Origin: Gammaproteobacteria bacterium
GTDB lineage: Bacteria; Pseudomonadota; Gammaproteobacteria; Pseudomonadales; Pseudomonadaceae
Length of the DNA: 33,715 nt
Direction of reading: 5' to 3'
Assembly: GCA_023475025.1 (NCBI GenBank)
Contig: JAMCWB010000057.1
Location: 1 to 33,715, forward strand
In this document: positions 8,261 to 16,622 of the stretch, in pieces
Position numbering within the stretch: the stretch's first letter is position 1
Layout: every line of letters starts with the position of its first letter
Position numbers and translations under genes: made by a program
Notes under the pieces: model-generated
The model's database searches: none
Told to the model about the DNA's origin: nothing
The model's input: only the letters and a program-made list of their open reading frames with translations

Positions 8261-9577
8261 ATGAACCTTTCTATTCAGCACCTCCGCTATTCTCAATACA
8301 AGGCTCTCGCTTGCATGCTCGCCCCTGCTGAAAAAGACCGGCTGATTCGTATAGCGGCCGAACAGGCCTATAACGCAATCCTGGTTACCGACGCCGGAAC
8401 CAATGGGCAAGGTCCGCTAGTCCTGTACTGCAATCCCGCTTTTTGCCGCATGACGGGTTACTCCGAGGAAGAATTGCTGGACCAATCACCGCGAATGCTG
8501 CAAGGCCCTGAAACCGACCCGGCAGTTATCCAGTCATTGCGCGAAGCGCTGGTGCAAGGCAGCTACTGGGAAGGACGCACCGTCAACTACCGCAAGGATG
8601 GCCAGGCCTATGTCGTCAACTGGAACATTTCTCCGGTCAGGGACGATCATGGCGTTGTTAGCCATTTCGTCTCCGTACAACAGGATGTGACCGAACAGGA
8701 AAGGTCAGCCCGCGAGCGCGATATGCTGACTCAAGCCTTGAATCAGGCCCATGATCCGATTCTGATCACGGATCTCGATGCCAAAGTCGTGTTTGTTAAT
8801 AATGCTTTCGAAGAACTGACCGGGTACAGCGCTGACGAAATCCTCGGCAACACGCCAAAACTGCTCAGTTCGGGCAAGCACAGCGAAGAATTCTACCGGC
8901 ATATGTGGCAAACCCTGCGCGCCAACCAGCCGTTTCAGGCTCGCTTTATCAACCAGCGCAAAAACGGCAGTCGCTATTATGTCGAGCAAAGTATTGCGCC
9001 GGTGCTGGACAGCGCCGGGCACTGCAGCCATTACATCAGCACCTCCTGGAATGTGGATGATCTGGTTGAGCGTGAAAAAGCGCTGCATGCCATGGCCATG
9101 GAAGACAAACTGACCGGCCTGCTGTCCCGCCGTGCCGGCGATGACCAACTGCAAGAAGCCTTTCACGCCTGGCGTTCTGAACAGCAACCCATGAGCCTGA
9201 TCATCTGCGATATTGATCACTTCAAGGCAGTCAATGATCGCTTTGGTCACCCCACCGGAGACCGCGTCATCCAGCATATAGCGGCCACACTGGCCAAGCA
9301 GCTCCGCAGCTCGGACACAGCTATTCGCTGGGGCGGGGAGGAGTTCATGATCATTGCTCAGACCCAGCTGACCGAAGCCAGTCAGCTGGCAGAGCGATTA
9401 CGTGCAGCCATCGCCGAACTGGAGGATGACGAAGTGGGCACTGTCACCATGTCATTCGGCGTCGCGGAAGCGTGCAGCGACTCACTGCAGCAGCTGATCA
9501 GCCGGGCCGACAAGGCGCTTTATCAGGCCAAGCGCAACGGGCGTGATCAGGTCTGTTGTGACCGTCCGGCAACCTGA
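8261..9577 (+). CDS. PAS-PAS-GGDEF diguanylate cyclase
   Basis: The cytosolic 438-residue protein has PAS 1 at about residues 30-145, PAS 2 at about 155-265 and GGDEF at about 275-432. The GGEEF signature (358-362) is intact, with D317/D319 in ICDIDHFK, so cyclic-di-GMP synthesis is expected. RSSD (349-352) lies five residues before it and is the product-inhibition I-site. There is no transmembrane segment and no EAL domain. PAS 1 looks like a LOV domain (NPAFCRMTGYS, LQGPETDP), but the flavin-adduct cysteine of the GRNCRFLQ motif is replaced (DQSPRMLQ), so blue-light adduct chemistry is not expected. Start is uncertain: a TATACT hexamer at 8245-8250 would put transcription start almost on the ATG at 8261, and ATG at 8315 is an alternative. 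Confidence 0.9.
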   Translation: MNLSIQHLRYSQYKALACMLAPAEKDRLIRIAAEQAYNAILVTDAGTNGQGPLVLYCNPAFCRMTGYSEEELLDQSPRMLQGPETDPAVIQSLREALVQGSYWEGRTVNYRKDGQAYVVNWNISPVRDDHGVVSHFVSVQQDVTEQERSARERDMLTQALNQAHDPILITDLDAKVVFVNNAFEELTGYSADEILGNTPKLLSSGKHSEEFYRHMWQTLRANQPFQARFINQRKNGSRYYVEQSIAPVLDSAGHCSHYISTSWNVDDLVEREKALHAMAMEDKLTGLLSRRAGDDQLQEAFHAWRSEQQPMSLIICDIDHFKAVNDRFGHPTGDRVIQHIAATLAKQLRSSDTAIRWGGEEFMIIAQTQLTEASQLAERLRAAIAELEDDEVGTVTMSFGVAEACSDSLQQLISRADKALYQAKRNGRDQVCCDRPAT

Positions 9578-9585
9578 ATATGAAC

Positions 9586-9621
9586 CTGTAGCACCTGTAG
9601 CACCTGTAGCACCTGTAGCAC
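9586..9621. repeat. Four tandem copies of a 9-bp repeat
   Basis: CTGTAGCAC is repeated four times without a mismatch, between the stop of the GGDEF gene and the lipoprotein start. It is non-coding and has slippage-type structure. Copy number probably varies between strains. Confidence 0.95.
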
Positions 9622-9649
9622 CCACCCAAACCATCTCAAGGAAGCAATA

Positions 9650-9985
9650 ATGAAAAAGCAACTCTATGGAGCACTACTGATCGCCTCAACCCTGGTTATC
9701 AGCGCTTGTTCCAGCGGCCCTTCGGAAAGTGATATCAAGGCTTTGCTGGAGTCAGAGGTAGACAAAATGACCGCCATGGTCGGCGAACTGGGCGGTAGTA
9801 GCATGTCCGAGATGCTCAAGGTCGACATCCACAAGGTCACCATTCATAGCTGCGAAGAAGAGCGCAGTGACGTTTACCGTTGCGATGTCGAAGTCGATGC
9901 CACGGCGCCGATAACCGGACGCTCGGTCGAGCGCTCGGAAATCGTATTAGCCAAGTCTGATAACGGCTGGATACAGGCGCGCTGA
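9650..9985 (+). CDS. Small lipoprotein
   Basis: This is a 111-residue lipoprotein of unknown function. The signal peptide ends in a clear lipobox (VISAC, Cys20 as lipidation site), followed by SSGPSES. No Asp at position +2, so outer-membrane sorting is likely. The mature part has two cysteines (HSCEEE and YRCDV) that could form a disulfide, and a C-terminal beta-rich half. AAGGAAG precedes the ATG. A strong terminator follows. It may be read through from the GGDEF gene 72 bp upstream, across the tandem repeat. Confidence 0.85.
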   Translation: MKKQLYGALLIASTLVISACSSGPSESDIKALLESEVDKMTAMVGELGGSSMSEMLKVDIHKVTIHSCEEERSDVYRCDVEVDATAPITGRSVERSEIVLAKSDNGWIQAR

Positions 9986-10008
9986 GATTATCAGCGGCTT
10001 ACAGACAC

Positions 10009-10042
10009 AAAAAAGGCCGATCATTGCTGATCGGCCTTTTTT
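10009..10042. terminator. Bidirectional rho-independent terminator
   Basis: A 9-bp perfect stem (GGCCGATCA with TGATCGGCC) and a TTGC loop are flanked by six A and six T. It therefore works for both the lipoprotein gene and the convergent cold-shock gene. Confidence 0.93.
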
Positions 10043-10080
10043 CGTTGCCATGCCGGGCACCCTTAGGGGTGCCAGCGACA

Positions 10081-10290
10081 TCAGATGGCGACGATGTTCT
10101 CTGCTTGCGGGCCTTTCTGGCCTTGAGTCAGACGGAACTCAACCTGCTGGCCTTCAGCCAGGGTCTTGAAGCCGTTGCCCATGATGGCGCTGAAGTGAGC
10201 GAACACGTCAGGACCAGAAGCTTGTTGAATGAAACCAAAGCCTTTAGCTTCGTTGAACCATTTTACGGTACCAGTAACTGTATCGGACAT
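10081..10290 (-). CDS. CspA-family cold-shock protein
   Basis: The 69-residue single cold-shock domain binds single-stranded RNA/DNA as an RNA chaperone. RNP1 (KGFGFI) and RNP2 (DVFAHF) are both present, as is the usual [12 protein letters not shown] start and [10 protein letters not shown] end. Residue 2 of the RNP2 core is alanine rather than the common valine (VFVHF). AGGAA precedes the ATG. The gene has a long upstream region of its own and ends at the bidirectional terminator. Cold or stationary-phase induction is possible but cannot be told from the sequence. Confidence 0.95.
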   Translation of the reverse strand: MSDTVTGTVKWFNEAKGFGFIQQASGPDVFAHFSAIMGNGFKTLAEGQQVEFRLTQGQKGPQAENIVAI

Positions 10291-10470
10291 AATCGTAATT
10301 CCTGAATAAATATAGAGTTTTGGCCATTGCTGACCGGTAATGCCTAAGAGTGGAGACTGTAACTTAGAAACTTCAGGACGATTTGTATGCGAACGATACT
10401 AACGAAGTGGAGATCTGAACTAAAGACTAACTTTCAAGCTGTGCACCACCATACAGGGCTTTTAGTTTAT
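10291..10470 (-). promoter_or_regulatory. Promoter and long 5' leader of the cold-shock gene (candidate)
   Basis: The 188 bp upstream of the cold-shock gene hold no gene. On the minus strand, an extended -10-like TGCTATAAA lies near 10457-10465, just after the lrp stop, which would give a leader of about 160 nt. Long structured leaders are known for cspA-type mRNAs. The -35 match is poor, so the exact start is a guess. Confidence 0.4.
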
Positions 10471-10478
10471 AGCAAGCA

Positions 10479-10997
10479 CTATTTTACTCCAGTACCTGCC
10501 AGCTCCTCTGGATCGCTCAACGCCAAAGCCAGAGTTTCTTTCAATTCCTCCATCACGATATAACTCTTGGACTCGCGCACCCCGGGCAACTTGAGCAGGA
10601 TATCGCCGAGCAACTGGCGGTAAGCAGTCATTTCCGAGATCCGCGCCTTGATCAGGTAATCAAAATCACCCGATACCAGATGGCATTCCAGCACTTGCGG
10701 CAAACGCGTGGCCGCACGGCGAAACTCATCAAAGATATCCGCTGACTTGGACGCCAGGCTGATTTCGACAAACACCAGCAAGCTGGCCTGCAACTTCTGC
10801 GGGTTGAGCCGGGCGTGATAGCCGAGGATGTATTTCTCCCGCTCCAGCCGCCGCACCCGTTCCATGCATGGCGTAGTCGACAGACCGACCCGCTCACCGA
10901 GTTCGACATAGGTCAGGCGGGCATCAGCCTGCAACAGGCGCAGGATATGCCGATCAATCTTGTCCAGCTCACGACTGGCGGCGCGGCGAATTTTCAT
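10479..10997 (-). CDS. Lrp/AsnC-family transcriptional regulator (DadR/Lrp-like)
   Basis: The 172-residue protein has an N-terminal winged helix-turn-helix (about residues 10-60, [18 protein letters not shown] then [13 protein letters not shown]) and a C-terminal RAM ligand-binding domain (about 75-155, [13 protein letters not shown]). The start at 10997 has GGAGG five bases upstream and is preferred over the ATG five codons further out. It is divergent from dadA, the usual arrangement where an Lrp-type protein activates D-amino acid dehydrogenase in response to alanine. That role is inferred from position. Confidence 0.9.
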   Translation of the reverse strand: MKIRRAASRELDKIDRHILRLLQADARLTYVELGERVGLSTTPCMERVRRLEREKYILGYHARLNPQKLQASLLVFVEISLASKSADIFDEFRRAATRLPQVLECHLVSGDFDYLIKARISEMTAYRQLLGDILLKLPGVRESKSYIVMEELKETLALALSDPEELAGTGVK

Positions 10998-11129
10998 CAA
11001 AACCTCCGGCAAAGACGCTGCTTTTCAGCAAGATTAGCTGCAAACCACGATTTAAACGAGAAATACAGCGCACCTGAGCGGACTAGAATGGTGGCATCGC
11101 CCAAGGGCTGTCAGTTGCAGGAGTCTGTC
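10998..11129. promoter_or_regulatory. Shared lrp/dadA control region
   Basis: The 132-bp divergent intergenic region must carry both promoters. A TAGAAT hexamer at 11084-11089 could be the dadA -10, without a good -35, as expected of an activator-dependent promoter. No Lrp box could be fixed by eye. Confidence 0.35.
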
Positions 11130-12419
11130 ATGCGTATTCTGATTCTAGGTAGTGGCGTCATCGGTATGACCAGCGCCTGGTACCTGGCCCGCGCCGGGCA
11201 TGAAGTCACCGTCGTCGACCGTCAGCCCGGCCCGGCACTGGAAACCAGTTATGCCAATGCCGGCATGCTGTCGACCGGCTATTCCTCACCCTGGGCCGCA
11301 CCCGGTGTGCCGCGCAAGGCCATCGGCTGGCTGTTGGCCAAACACGCGCCCCTGGCCATTCGCCTGACCAGCGACCCGGCCCAGTACCGCTGGATGCTGC
11401 AACTGCTGCGTAACTGCAGCCAAGCCCGCTACCAGCTCAACAAGGCGCGCATGCTGCGCCTGTCCAGCCACAGCCGCGACTGTCTGGCTGACCTGCGCGC
11501 CACCACCGGCATCGATTATGAAGGCCGTCAGGGCGGCACTTTGCAGGTTTTCCGCAAACAGCAGCAACTGGATGCCGCAGCCAAGGATATGGCCGTGCTG
11601 GCAGACTGTGGCATCGACTACACACTGCTTGATCCTGCTGGCTGTAAAGCCGTCGAACCGGGGCTGGACAGCCAGAGGCTGGTGGGCGGTCTGCGCCTGC
11701 CCGGCGATGAAACCGGTGACTGCCAGCTGTTTACCCGACAACTGACGAATGTCTGCCGCGAACTGAGCGTTCGCCTGCTGTTCAACACTCCAATCCGTGG
11801 GCTGGATGTTCAGGCTGGCGCGGTACAAGGCGTGCATACCCAGGCCGGCTACCTGCAGGCGGATCGCTACGTGGTGGCCCTGGGCAGTTACAGTCCGGCC
11901 CTGCTGCAGCCCCACGGTGTGCGCTTGCCGGTTTATCCGGTCAAAGGCTACTCCCTGACCCTGCCGGTTACCGATGAGGCTGCCGCACCACAATCCACCC
12001 TGATGGACGAAACCTATAAGGTAGCAGTAACCCGCTTTGCCCAGCGCATCCGCGTTGGCGGCATGGCCGAGCTGACCGGCTTTGACGCCCGCTTGCCGGC
12101 CCGGCGCCAGGCCACCCTGAACATGGTGCTGGCGCAACTCTTCCCCGGCGCCAGCGATCACCAGAATGCCGAGTTCTGGTGTGGCTTCCGCCCGATGACG
12201 CCAGACGGCACCCCCATCATTGGCCGCGGACCGCTGGACAATCTATGGCTGAATACCGGGCACGGCACGCTCGGCTGGACCATGGCCTGCGGCTCAGCCC
12301 AGCTGCTCTCGGACCTGATCACTGACCGCGCCGGCGCCTTGAATGCCGCCGATTACGCCTTGGAGCGATCAGCGCCGACTGCTGCCAGCGCTGCCTGGCA
12401 ACTACTGCGGGGTCACTGA
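11130..12419 (+). CDS. dadA: D-amino acid dehydrogenase small subunit
   Basis: This membrane-associated FAD enzyme oxidises D-alanine and other D-amino acids to 2-oxo acids and ammonia, passing electrons to the respiratory chain. The 429-residue protein starts with the FAD Rossmann motif ([16 protein letters not shown]). It has [17 protein letters not shown] and the family mark [10 protein letters not shown], and ends with [12 protein letters not shown] and [21 protein letters not shown] stands six bases before the ATG. It is divergent from the Lrp-type regulator. The catabolic alanine racemase gene dadX, which often follows dadA, is not here; liuR follows instead. Confidence 0.95.
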   Translation: MRILILGSGVIGMTSAWYLARAGHEVTVVDRQPGPALETSYANAGMLSTGYSSPWAAPGVPRKAIGWLLAKHAPLAIRLTSDPAQYRWMLQLLRNCSQARYQLNKARMLRLSSHSRDCLADLRATTGIDYEGRQGGTLQVFRKQQQLDAAAKDMAVLADCGIDYTLLDPAGCKAVEPGLDSQRLVGGLRLPGDETGDCQLFTRQLTNVCRELSVRLLFNTPIRGLDVQAGAVQGVHTQAGYLQADRYVVALGSYSPALLQPHGVRLPVYPVKGYSLTLPVTDEAAAPQSTLMDETYKVAVTRFAQRIRVGGMAELTGFDARLPARRQATLNMVLAQLFPGASDHQNAEFWCGFRPMTPDGTPIIGRGPLDNLWLNTGHGTLGWTMACGSAQLLSDLITDRAGALNAADYALERSAPTAASAAWQLLRGH

Positions 12420-12442
12420 GGGCCAAGGCGTCGGTTACCCGC

Positions 12443-12485
12443 TTGACAGCAGCGACAGATGAATTACCTTTACGTAAACGTAAAG
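12443..12485 (+). promoter_or_regulatory. liu operon promoter region with LiuR-type operator
   Basis: A perfect -35 hexamer TTGACA (12443-12448) is followed by a perfect inverted repeat CTTTACGT-AA-ACGTAAAG (12468-12485), 14 bp before the liuR start. Short dyads of this kind are MerR-family operators, and its place next to liuR suggests autoregulation of liuRABCD. The -10 element overlapping the dyad is not clear. Confidence 0.6.
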
Positions 12486-12499
12486 CAAAGAGCCCTGTC

Positions 12500-12913
12500 A
12501 TGCCGCGCACCTACAGCATCAGCGAACTCTCCCGTGAACTCGACGTCACTGCGCGGGCCATTCGCTTCTATGAAGAACAAGGCATGCTGCATCCGCAACG
12601 CCGCGGACAGGAACGTATCTACGCCCCGCGTGACCGCGTCGCGCTGACCCTGATCCTGCGCGGCAAACGGCTGGGCTTCTCCCTCGCCGAATGTCGCGAA
12701 CTGATCGAGCTGTACGATCCCAGTGAAGGCAACCGCACCCAGCTGCACAGCTTCATGGTCAAGATCCAGGCCCGGCGGGCGCAGCTGGAACAGCAATTAC
12801 TCGATATCCAGGCAATGCAGATCGAGCTGGATACCGCCGAGGCGCGCTGCCGCGCCGCCCTGGCAGACAGCTCACAGAATAAAAACGCGCATGGAGTACC
12901 TGAAAATGGCTGA
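12500..12913 (+). CDS. liuR: MerR-family regulator of leucine/isovalerate catabolism
   Basis: The 137-residue protein has a MerR helix-turn-helix at about residues 3-70 ([26 protein letters not shown]) and a dimerising coiled coil (about 80-120). It lacks the cysteine cluster of metal-sensing MerR proteins apart from single cysteines. As the first gene of the cluster ahead of liuA, it is the LiuR-type regulator that senses a leucine-pathway CoA intermediate in related bacteria. It overlaps liuA by 8 bp. The chosen ATG gives the usual N-terminus of the family; the Shine-Dalgarno is weak. Confidence 0.88.
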   Translation: MPRTYSISELSRELDVTARAIRFYEEQGMLHPQRRGQERIYAPRDRVALTLILRGKRLGFSLAECRELIELYDPSEGNRTQLHSFMVKIQARRAQLEQQLLDIQAMQIELDTAEARCRAALADSSQNKNAHGVPENG

Positions 12914-14087
12914 GTTACCCGGCTTGAATTTCTTCCTTGGCCAGGATGTGGATATGTTGCGTGATTCAGTGGCCGCCTTTGCCGCCGCTGAAATTGCCCC
13001 GCTCGCCCAGGCCGCCGACCGCGACGACCAGTTTCCCGCTGGCCTCTGGCGCAAATTGGGTGACCTGGGCCTGCTCGGGCTGACCGTGCCTGAGACCTAT
13101 GGCGGTGCCGGCATGGGCTACCTGGCGCATATGGTAGCCATGGAAGAGATTTCCCGTGCCGCTGGCGGCATTGGCCTGTCCTACGGCGCGCACTCCAATC
13201 TCTGCGTCAACCAGATCAACCGCAACGGAAGTGAAGAGCAGAAGCGCCGCTTTCTGCCCCGGCTGATCAGTGGCGAGCATATCGGTGCGCTGGCCATGAG
13301 CGAGGCCGAAGCCGGCTCGGATGTGGTCAGCATGCGCCTGCGCGCCGAGCGCCAGGGTGATCACTATGTGCTCAACGGCAGCAAGATGTGGATCACCAAC
13401 GGCCCCGACTGCGACATTCTGGTGGTCTACGCCAAGACCGATCCCGGCGCCGGCGCGCGTGGCATGACCGCCTTTATCCTGGAGACCGACAGCCCCGGTT
13501 TCAGCGTGGCCCAGCGGCTCGATAAACTGGGCATGCGCGGCTCGCCGACCGGTGAGCTGGTGTTCGACAACGTCCGCGTGCCCGTCGATCAGGTGCTCGG
13601 CGGCAAGGGCGAGGGGGCCCGGGTGTTGATGAGCGGCCTGGATTACGAGCGCGCCGTGCTCAGCGGCGGCCCGCTGGGGCTGATGCAGGCAGCCATGGAT
13701 ATCGTGCTGCCCTATGTCCACGAGCGCAAACAGTTCGGTCAGAGTATCGGCGAATTCCAGTTGATCCAGGGCAAGCTGGCCGACATGTACACCACCCTGC
13801 AGGCCTGCCGCGCCTACCTCTACGCCGTCGGCCGGCAACTGGATGAACTGGGTGACCAGCACCTGCGCCAGGTACGCAAGGACTGCGCCGGGGTGATCCT
13901 GTATACCGCGGAAAAAGCCACCTGGCTGACCGGCGAGGCGATCCAGATTCTCGGGGGCAACGGCTATATCAATGACTACCCGACCGGCCGCCTGTGGCGC
14001 GATGCCAAGCTGTACGAGATCGGTGCCGGTACCAGCGAGATCCGGCGCATGCTGATTGGCCGCGAACTCTTTGCCGAAACGCATTGA
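12906..14087 (+). CDS. liuA: Isovaleryl-CoA dehydrogenase
   Basis: LiuA oxidises isovaleryl-CoA to 3-methylcrotonyl-CoA in leucine breakdown, passing electrons to ETF. The 393-residue acyl-CoA dehydrogenase has the FAD/substrate motifs [10 protein letters not shown] and [10 protein letters not shown]. The catalytic glutamate is in the isovaleryl-type place (E248 in [15 protein letters not shown]) rather than the short-chain position, which supports the assignment. C-terminal marks are [13 protein letters not shown] and [10 protein letters not shown]. It begins inside the end of liuR, so translation is coupled. LiuB follows after 24 bp. Confidence 0.95.
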   Translation: MAELPGLNFFLGQDVDMLRDSVAAFAAAEIAPLAQAADRDDQFPAGLWRKLGDLGLLGLTVPETYGGAGMGYLAHMVAMEEISRAAGGIGLSYGAHSNLCVNQINRNGSEEQKRRFLPRLISGEHIGALAMSEAEAGSDVVSMRLRAERQGDHYVLNGSKMWITNGPDCDILVVYAKTDPGAGARGMTAFILETDSPGFSVAQRLDKLGMRGSPTGELVFDNVRVPVDQVLGGKGEGARVLMSGLDYERAVLSGGPLGLMQAAMDIVLPYVHERKQFGQSIGEFQLIQGKLADMYTTLQACRAYLYAVGRQLDELGDQHLRQVRKDCAGVILYTAEKATWLTGEAIQILGGNGYINDYPTGRLWRDAKLYEIGAGTSEIRRMLIGRELFAETH

Positions 14088-14111
14088 TCCCCGGGCCATG
14101 ATGGAGCGTCT

Positions 14112-15719
14112 ATGAGTCACCTGCACAGCAGTATCAACCCCGACAGCGCCGAGTTTCAGGCCAATGCCCGCGCCCTGCAGACGCAGGTAGCAGCGCTGCG
14201 CGACCAGCTCAGCCAGATCGCCGCAGGCGGCGGCCACAAGGCCCAGCAACGCCATCTGGCCAAGGGCAAGCTGTTGCCACGCCAGCGTATTCAAGCCCTG
14301 CTCGACCCCGGTTCACCCTTTCTAGAAATGGGCCAACTGGCAGCCTGGCAGGTGTATGACGAAGCCGTGCCCGCCGCCGGGCTGATCGCCGGGGTTGGTC
14401 GGGTCAGCGGCGTCGAGTGCATGATCGTGGCCAACGATGCCACGGTCAAAGGCGGCAGCTATTACCCGTTGACGGTAAAAAAGCACCTGCGCGCCCAGCA
14501 GATCGCGCAGGACAACCGCCTGCCCTGCATTTATCTGGTCGACTCCGGTGGTGCCAACCTGCCACGCCAGGATGAGGTCTTCCCCGACCGCGAGCACTTC
14601 GGGCGGATTTTCTTCAACCAGGCCAACCTCAGCGCCGCGGGGATTCCGCAGATTGCCGTGGTCATGGGCTCGTGCACCGCCGGTGGCGCCTATGTACCGG
14701 CCATGAGTGACGAAACCATCATGGTCGCCAATCAGGCCACCATCTTCCTCGCCGGCCCGCCGCTCGTGCGCGCCGCCACCGGCGAGGTGGTCACCGCCGA
14801 GGAACTGGGCGGCGCCGAACTGCATTGCCAGACCTCGGGGGTCGCCGACTACTTTGCCGCCGATGACCACGAATCCCTGGCCATGGCGCGGCGCTGTGTG
14901 GCCAATCTGAACTGGCGCAAACAGGGCCAGCTGCACTGCCAGCCGCCGAAGCCACCGCGGTACGCCGCCGAAGAGCTGTACGGCATCATCCCTGCCGACA
15001 GCAAGCAGCCCTATGATGTGCGCGAGGTGATTGCCCGGCTGGTGGATGACAGCCAGTTCGATGAATTCAAGGCGCGCTTCGGCAGCACCCTGGTCTGCGG
15101 CTTTGCCCATCTGCATGGCTACCCGGTGGCCATTCTGGCCAACAATGGCGTGCTGTTCAGCGAATCGGCGCAGAAGGGCGCGCACTTTGTCGAGCTGGCC
15201 TGCCAGCGCGGCATTCCGCTGCTGTTTTTGCAGAACATTACCGGCTTTATGGTCGGCAAAAAGGCCGAGGAAGGCGGTATTGCCAAGCACGGTGCCAAGC
15301 TGGTGACTGCCGTAGCCTGCGCCAAGGTTCCCAAGTTCACCGTGATCATCGGCGGCAGCTTTGGTGCCGGCAATTACGGCATGTGTGGCCGCGCCTATGA
15401 TCCGCGCTGGCTGTGGATGTGGCCGAATGCGCGGATTGGCGTCATGGGCGCGCAACAGGCGGCCGATGTGCTGGTGCAGGTCAAGCGCGAGCAGGCCGAA
15501 CGCAGTGGGCAGGCCTTCAGTGAAGCCGATGCCGCCGCCCTGAAAGCGCCCATTGTCGAGCAGTATGAGGCCCAGGCCGCTGCCAGCTATGCGTCGGCCC
15601 GGCTCTGGGATGACGGCATTATCGATCCGGCACAGACCCGTGACACCCTGGGCCTGGCCATTTCCGCTGCGCTGAATGCCCCCATTGAAGCCACCCGCTT
15701 TGGTGTCTTCCGTATGTAA
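14112..15719 (+). CDS. liuB: Methylcrotonyl-CoA carboxylase, carboxyltransferase (beta) subunit
   Basis: LiuB transfers carboxyl from carboxybiotin to 3-methylcrotonyl-CoA, giving 3-methylglutaconyl-CoA. The 535-residue two-crotonase-fold protein has the N-terminal [18 protein letters not shown], the CoA-site region [33 protein letters not shown], and the C-terminal half [11 protein letters not shown] and [19 protein letters not shown]. These are typical of MCC beta rather than propionyl-CoA carboxylase. It works with the biotin subunit LiuD encoded two genes later. Confidence 0.95.
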   Translation: MSHLHSSINPDSAEFQANARALQTQVAALRDQLSQIAAGGGHKAQQRHLAKGKLLPRQRIQALLDPGSPFLEMGQLAAWQVYDEAVPAAGLIAGVGRVSGVECMIVANDATVKGGSYYPLTVKKHLRAQQIAQDNRLPCIYLVDSGGANLPRQDEVFPDREHFGRIFFNQANLSAAGIPQIAVVMGSCTAGGAYVPAMSDETIMVANQATIFLAGPPLVRAATGEVVTAEELGGAELHCQTSGVADYFAADDHESLAMARRCVANLNWRKQGQLHCQPPKPPRYAAEELYGIIPADSKQPYDVREVIARLVDDSQFDEFKARFGSTLVCGFAHLHGYPVAILANNGVLFSESAQKGAHFVELACQRGIPLLFLQNITGFMVGKKAEEGGIAKHGAKLVTAVACAKVPKFTVIIGGSFGAGNYGMCGRAYDPRWLWMWPNARIGVMGAQQAADVLVQVKREQAERSGQAFSEADAAALKAPIVEQYEAQAAASYASARLWDDGIIDPAQTRDTLGLAISAALNAPIEATRFGVFRM

Positions 15720-15762
15720 CCCACGGCAGCACACAACCCAAGGCCTTGACTCGAGCCTGACC

Positions 15763-16587
15763 ATGAACGAGCACAGCATGACCGACTTCAGCACCCTGGA
15801 ACTCACCGTCAGTCAGACCGGCGTGGCCACCCTGTGGCTGAACCGGCCAGACAAGAACAACGCCTTCAACGCTGCCATGATTGCCGAGCTGCTGGCGGCA
15901 CTGGATGCGGTCAAGGCTAACCCGGCAGTGCGTTTTCTGTTGCTGCGCGGACATGGCCGGCACTTCTCCGCCGGGGCCGATCTGGAATGGATGCGCGCCG
16001 CCGCCGAGCTGGACTATAACGCCAACCTGCAGGATGCCCGCGAGCTGGCCGAGGTCATGGTCAGCCTCTATCAACTGCCGGTACCCACCCTGGCGGTGGT
16101 ACAGGGGGCGGCCTATGGCGGTGCGCTGGGCCTGATCAGTTGCTGTGATATGGCGATTGGCAGCCTCGACAGCCAGTTCTGCCTGTCGGAAGTGCGCATC
16201 GGCCTGACCCCGGCGGTGATCAGCCCCTTTGTGGTCAAGGCCTTGGGTGAACGTCAGGCGCGGCGCTATGCACTGACTGCCGAAGCCTTCAGTGGTGAGC
16301 AGGCGGCGGCCATGGGCTTGCTGCATGCCGCTTACCCGGCCAGCGAACTGGATCAGGCCGTGGAAAACTGGTGCGCCCGCTTGCTGGGCAACAGCCCAGC
16401 CGCCATGCGCGCGACCAAGGGCCTGCTGCAGGAGGTCAAACATGGCGAACTCAGCCCCGCCCTGCGCCGTTATACCGAGGCCGCCATTGCCCGCATCCGC
16501 GTCAGTCCCGAAGGACAGGAAGGGTTGAACGCCTTCCTGGCCAAGCGCGACCCGAACTGGCGCAACCTGCCAACAGATACAGACTGA
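15763..16587 (+). CDS. liuC: Methylglutaconyl-CoA hydratase (enoyl-CoA hydratase family)
   Basis: LiuC hydrates 3-methylglutaconyl-CoA to HMG-CoA. The 274-residue crotonase-fold protein has an oxyanion-hole motif (HFSAGADLEWM), a second one (QGAAYGGALGLISCCDMAI) and FCLSEVRIGLTPAVISPFV. This last is characteristic of the methylglutaconyl-CoA hydratase group. Two near-equal starts, 15763 and 15778, both have weak Shine-Dalgarno sites. It sits between liuB and liuD, as in other pseudomonads. Confidence 0.92.
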   Translation: MNEHSMTDFSTLELTVSQTGVATLWLNRPDKNNAFNAAMIAELLAALDAVKANPAVRFLLLRGHGRHFSAGADLEWMRAAAELDYNANLQDARELAEVMVSLYQLPVPTLAVVQGAAYGGALGLISCCDMAIGSLDSQFCLSEVRIGLTPAVISPFVVKALGERQARRYALTAEAFSGEQAAAMGLLHAAYPASELDQAVENWCARLLGNSPAAMRATKGLLQEVKHGELSPALRRYTEAAIARIRVSPEGQEGLNAFLAKRDPNWRNLPTDTD

Positions 16588-16622
16588 CCCATGCCCCGCC
16601 CATACCACCCGAGGACAGCCCG

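Noticed and set aside
9586..9621. Tandem repeat as a small CRISPR array
   Set aside because: Repeat units are 9 bp with no spacers, and no cas genes are present.
12966..14294. Long open frames antisense to liuA, liuB (14322-15806), ilvD (6688-8106), mgsC (21188-22729), gmaS (24201-25688) and purU/mgdA (31270-32706), each over 400 codons
   Set aside because: They mirror conserved genes in GC-rich DNA, lack ribosome sites, and their translations show low-complexity Gly/Ala/His/Gln-rich composition with no recognisable domains.
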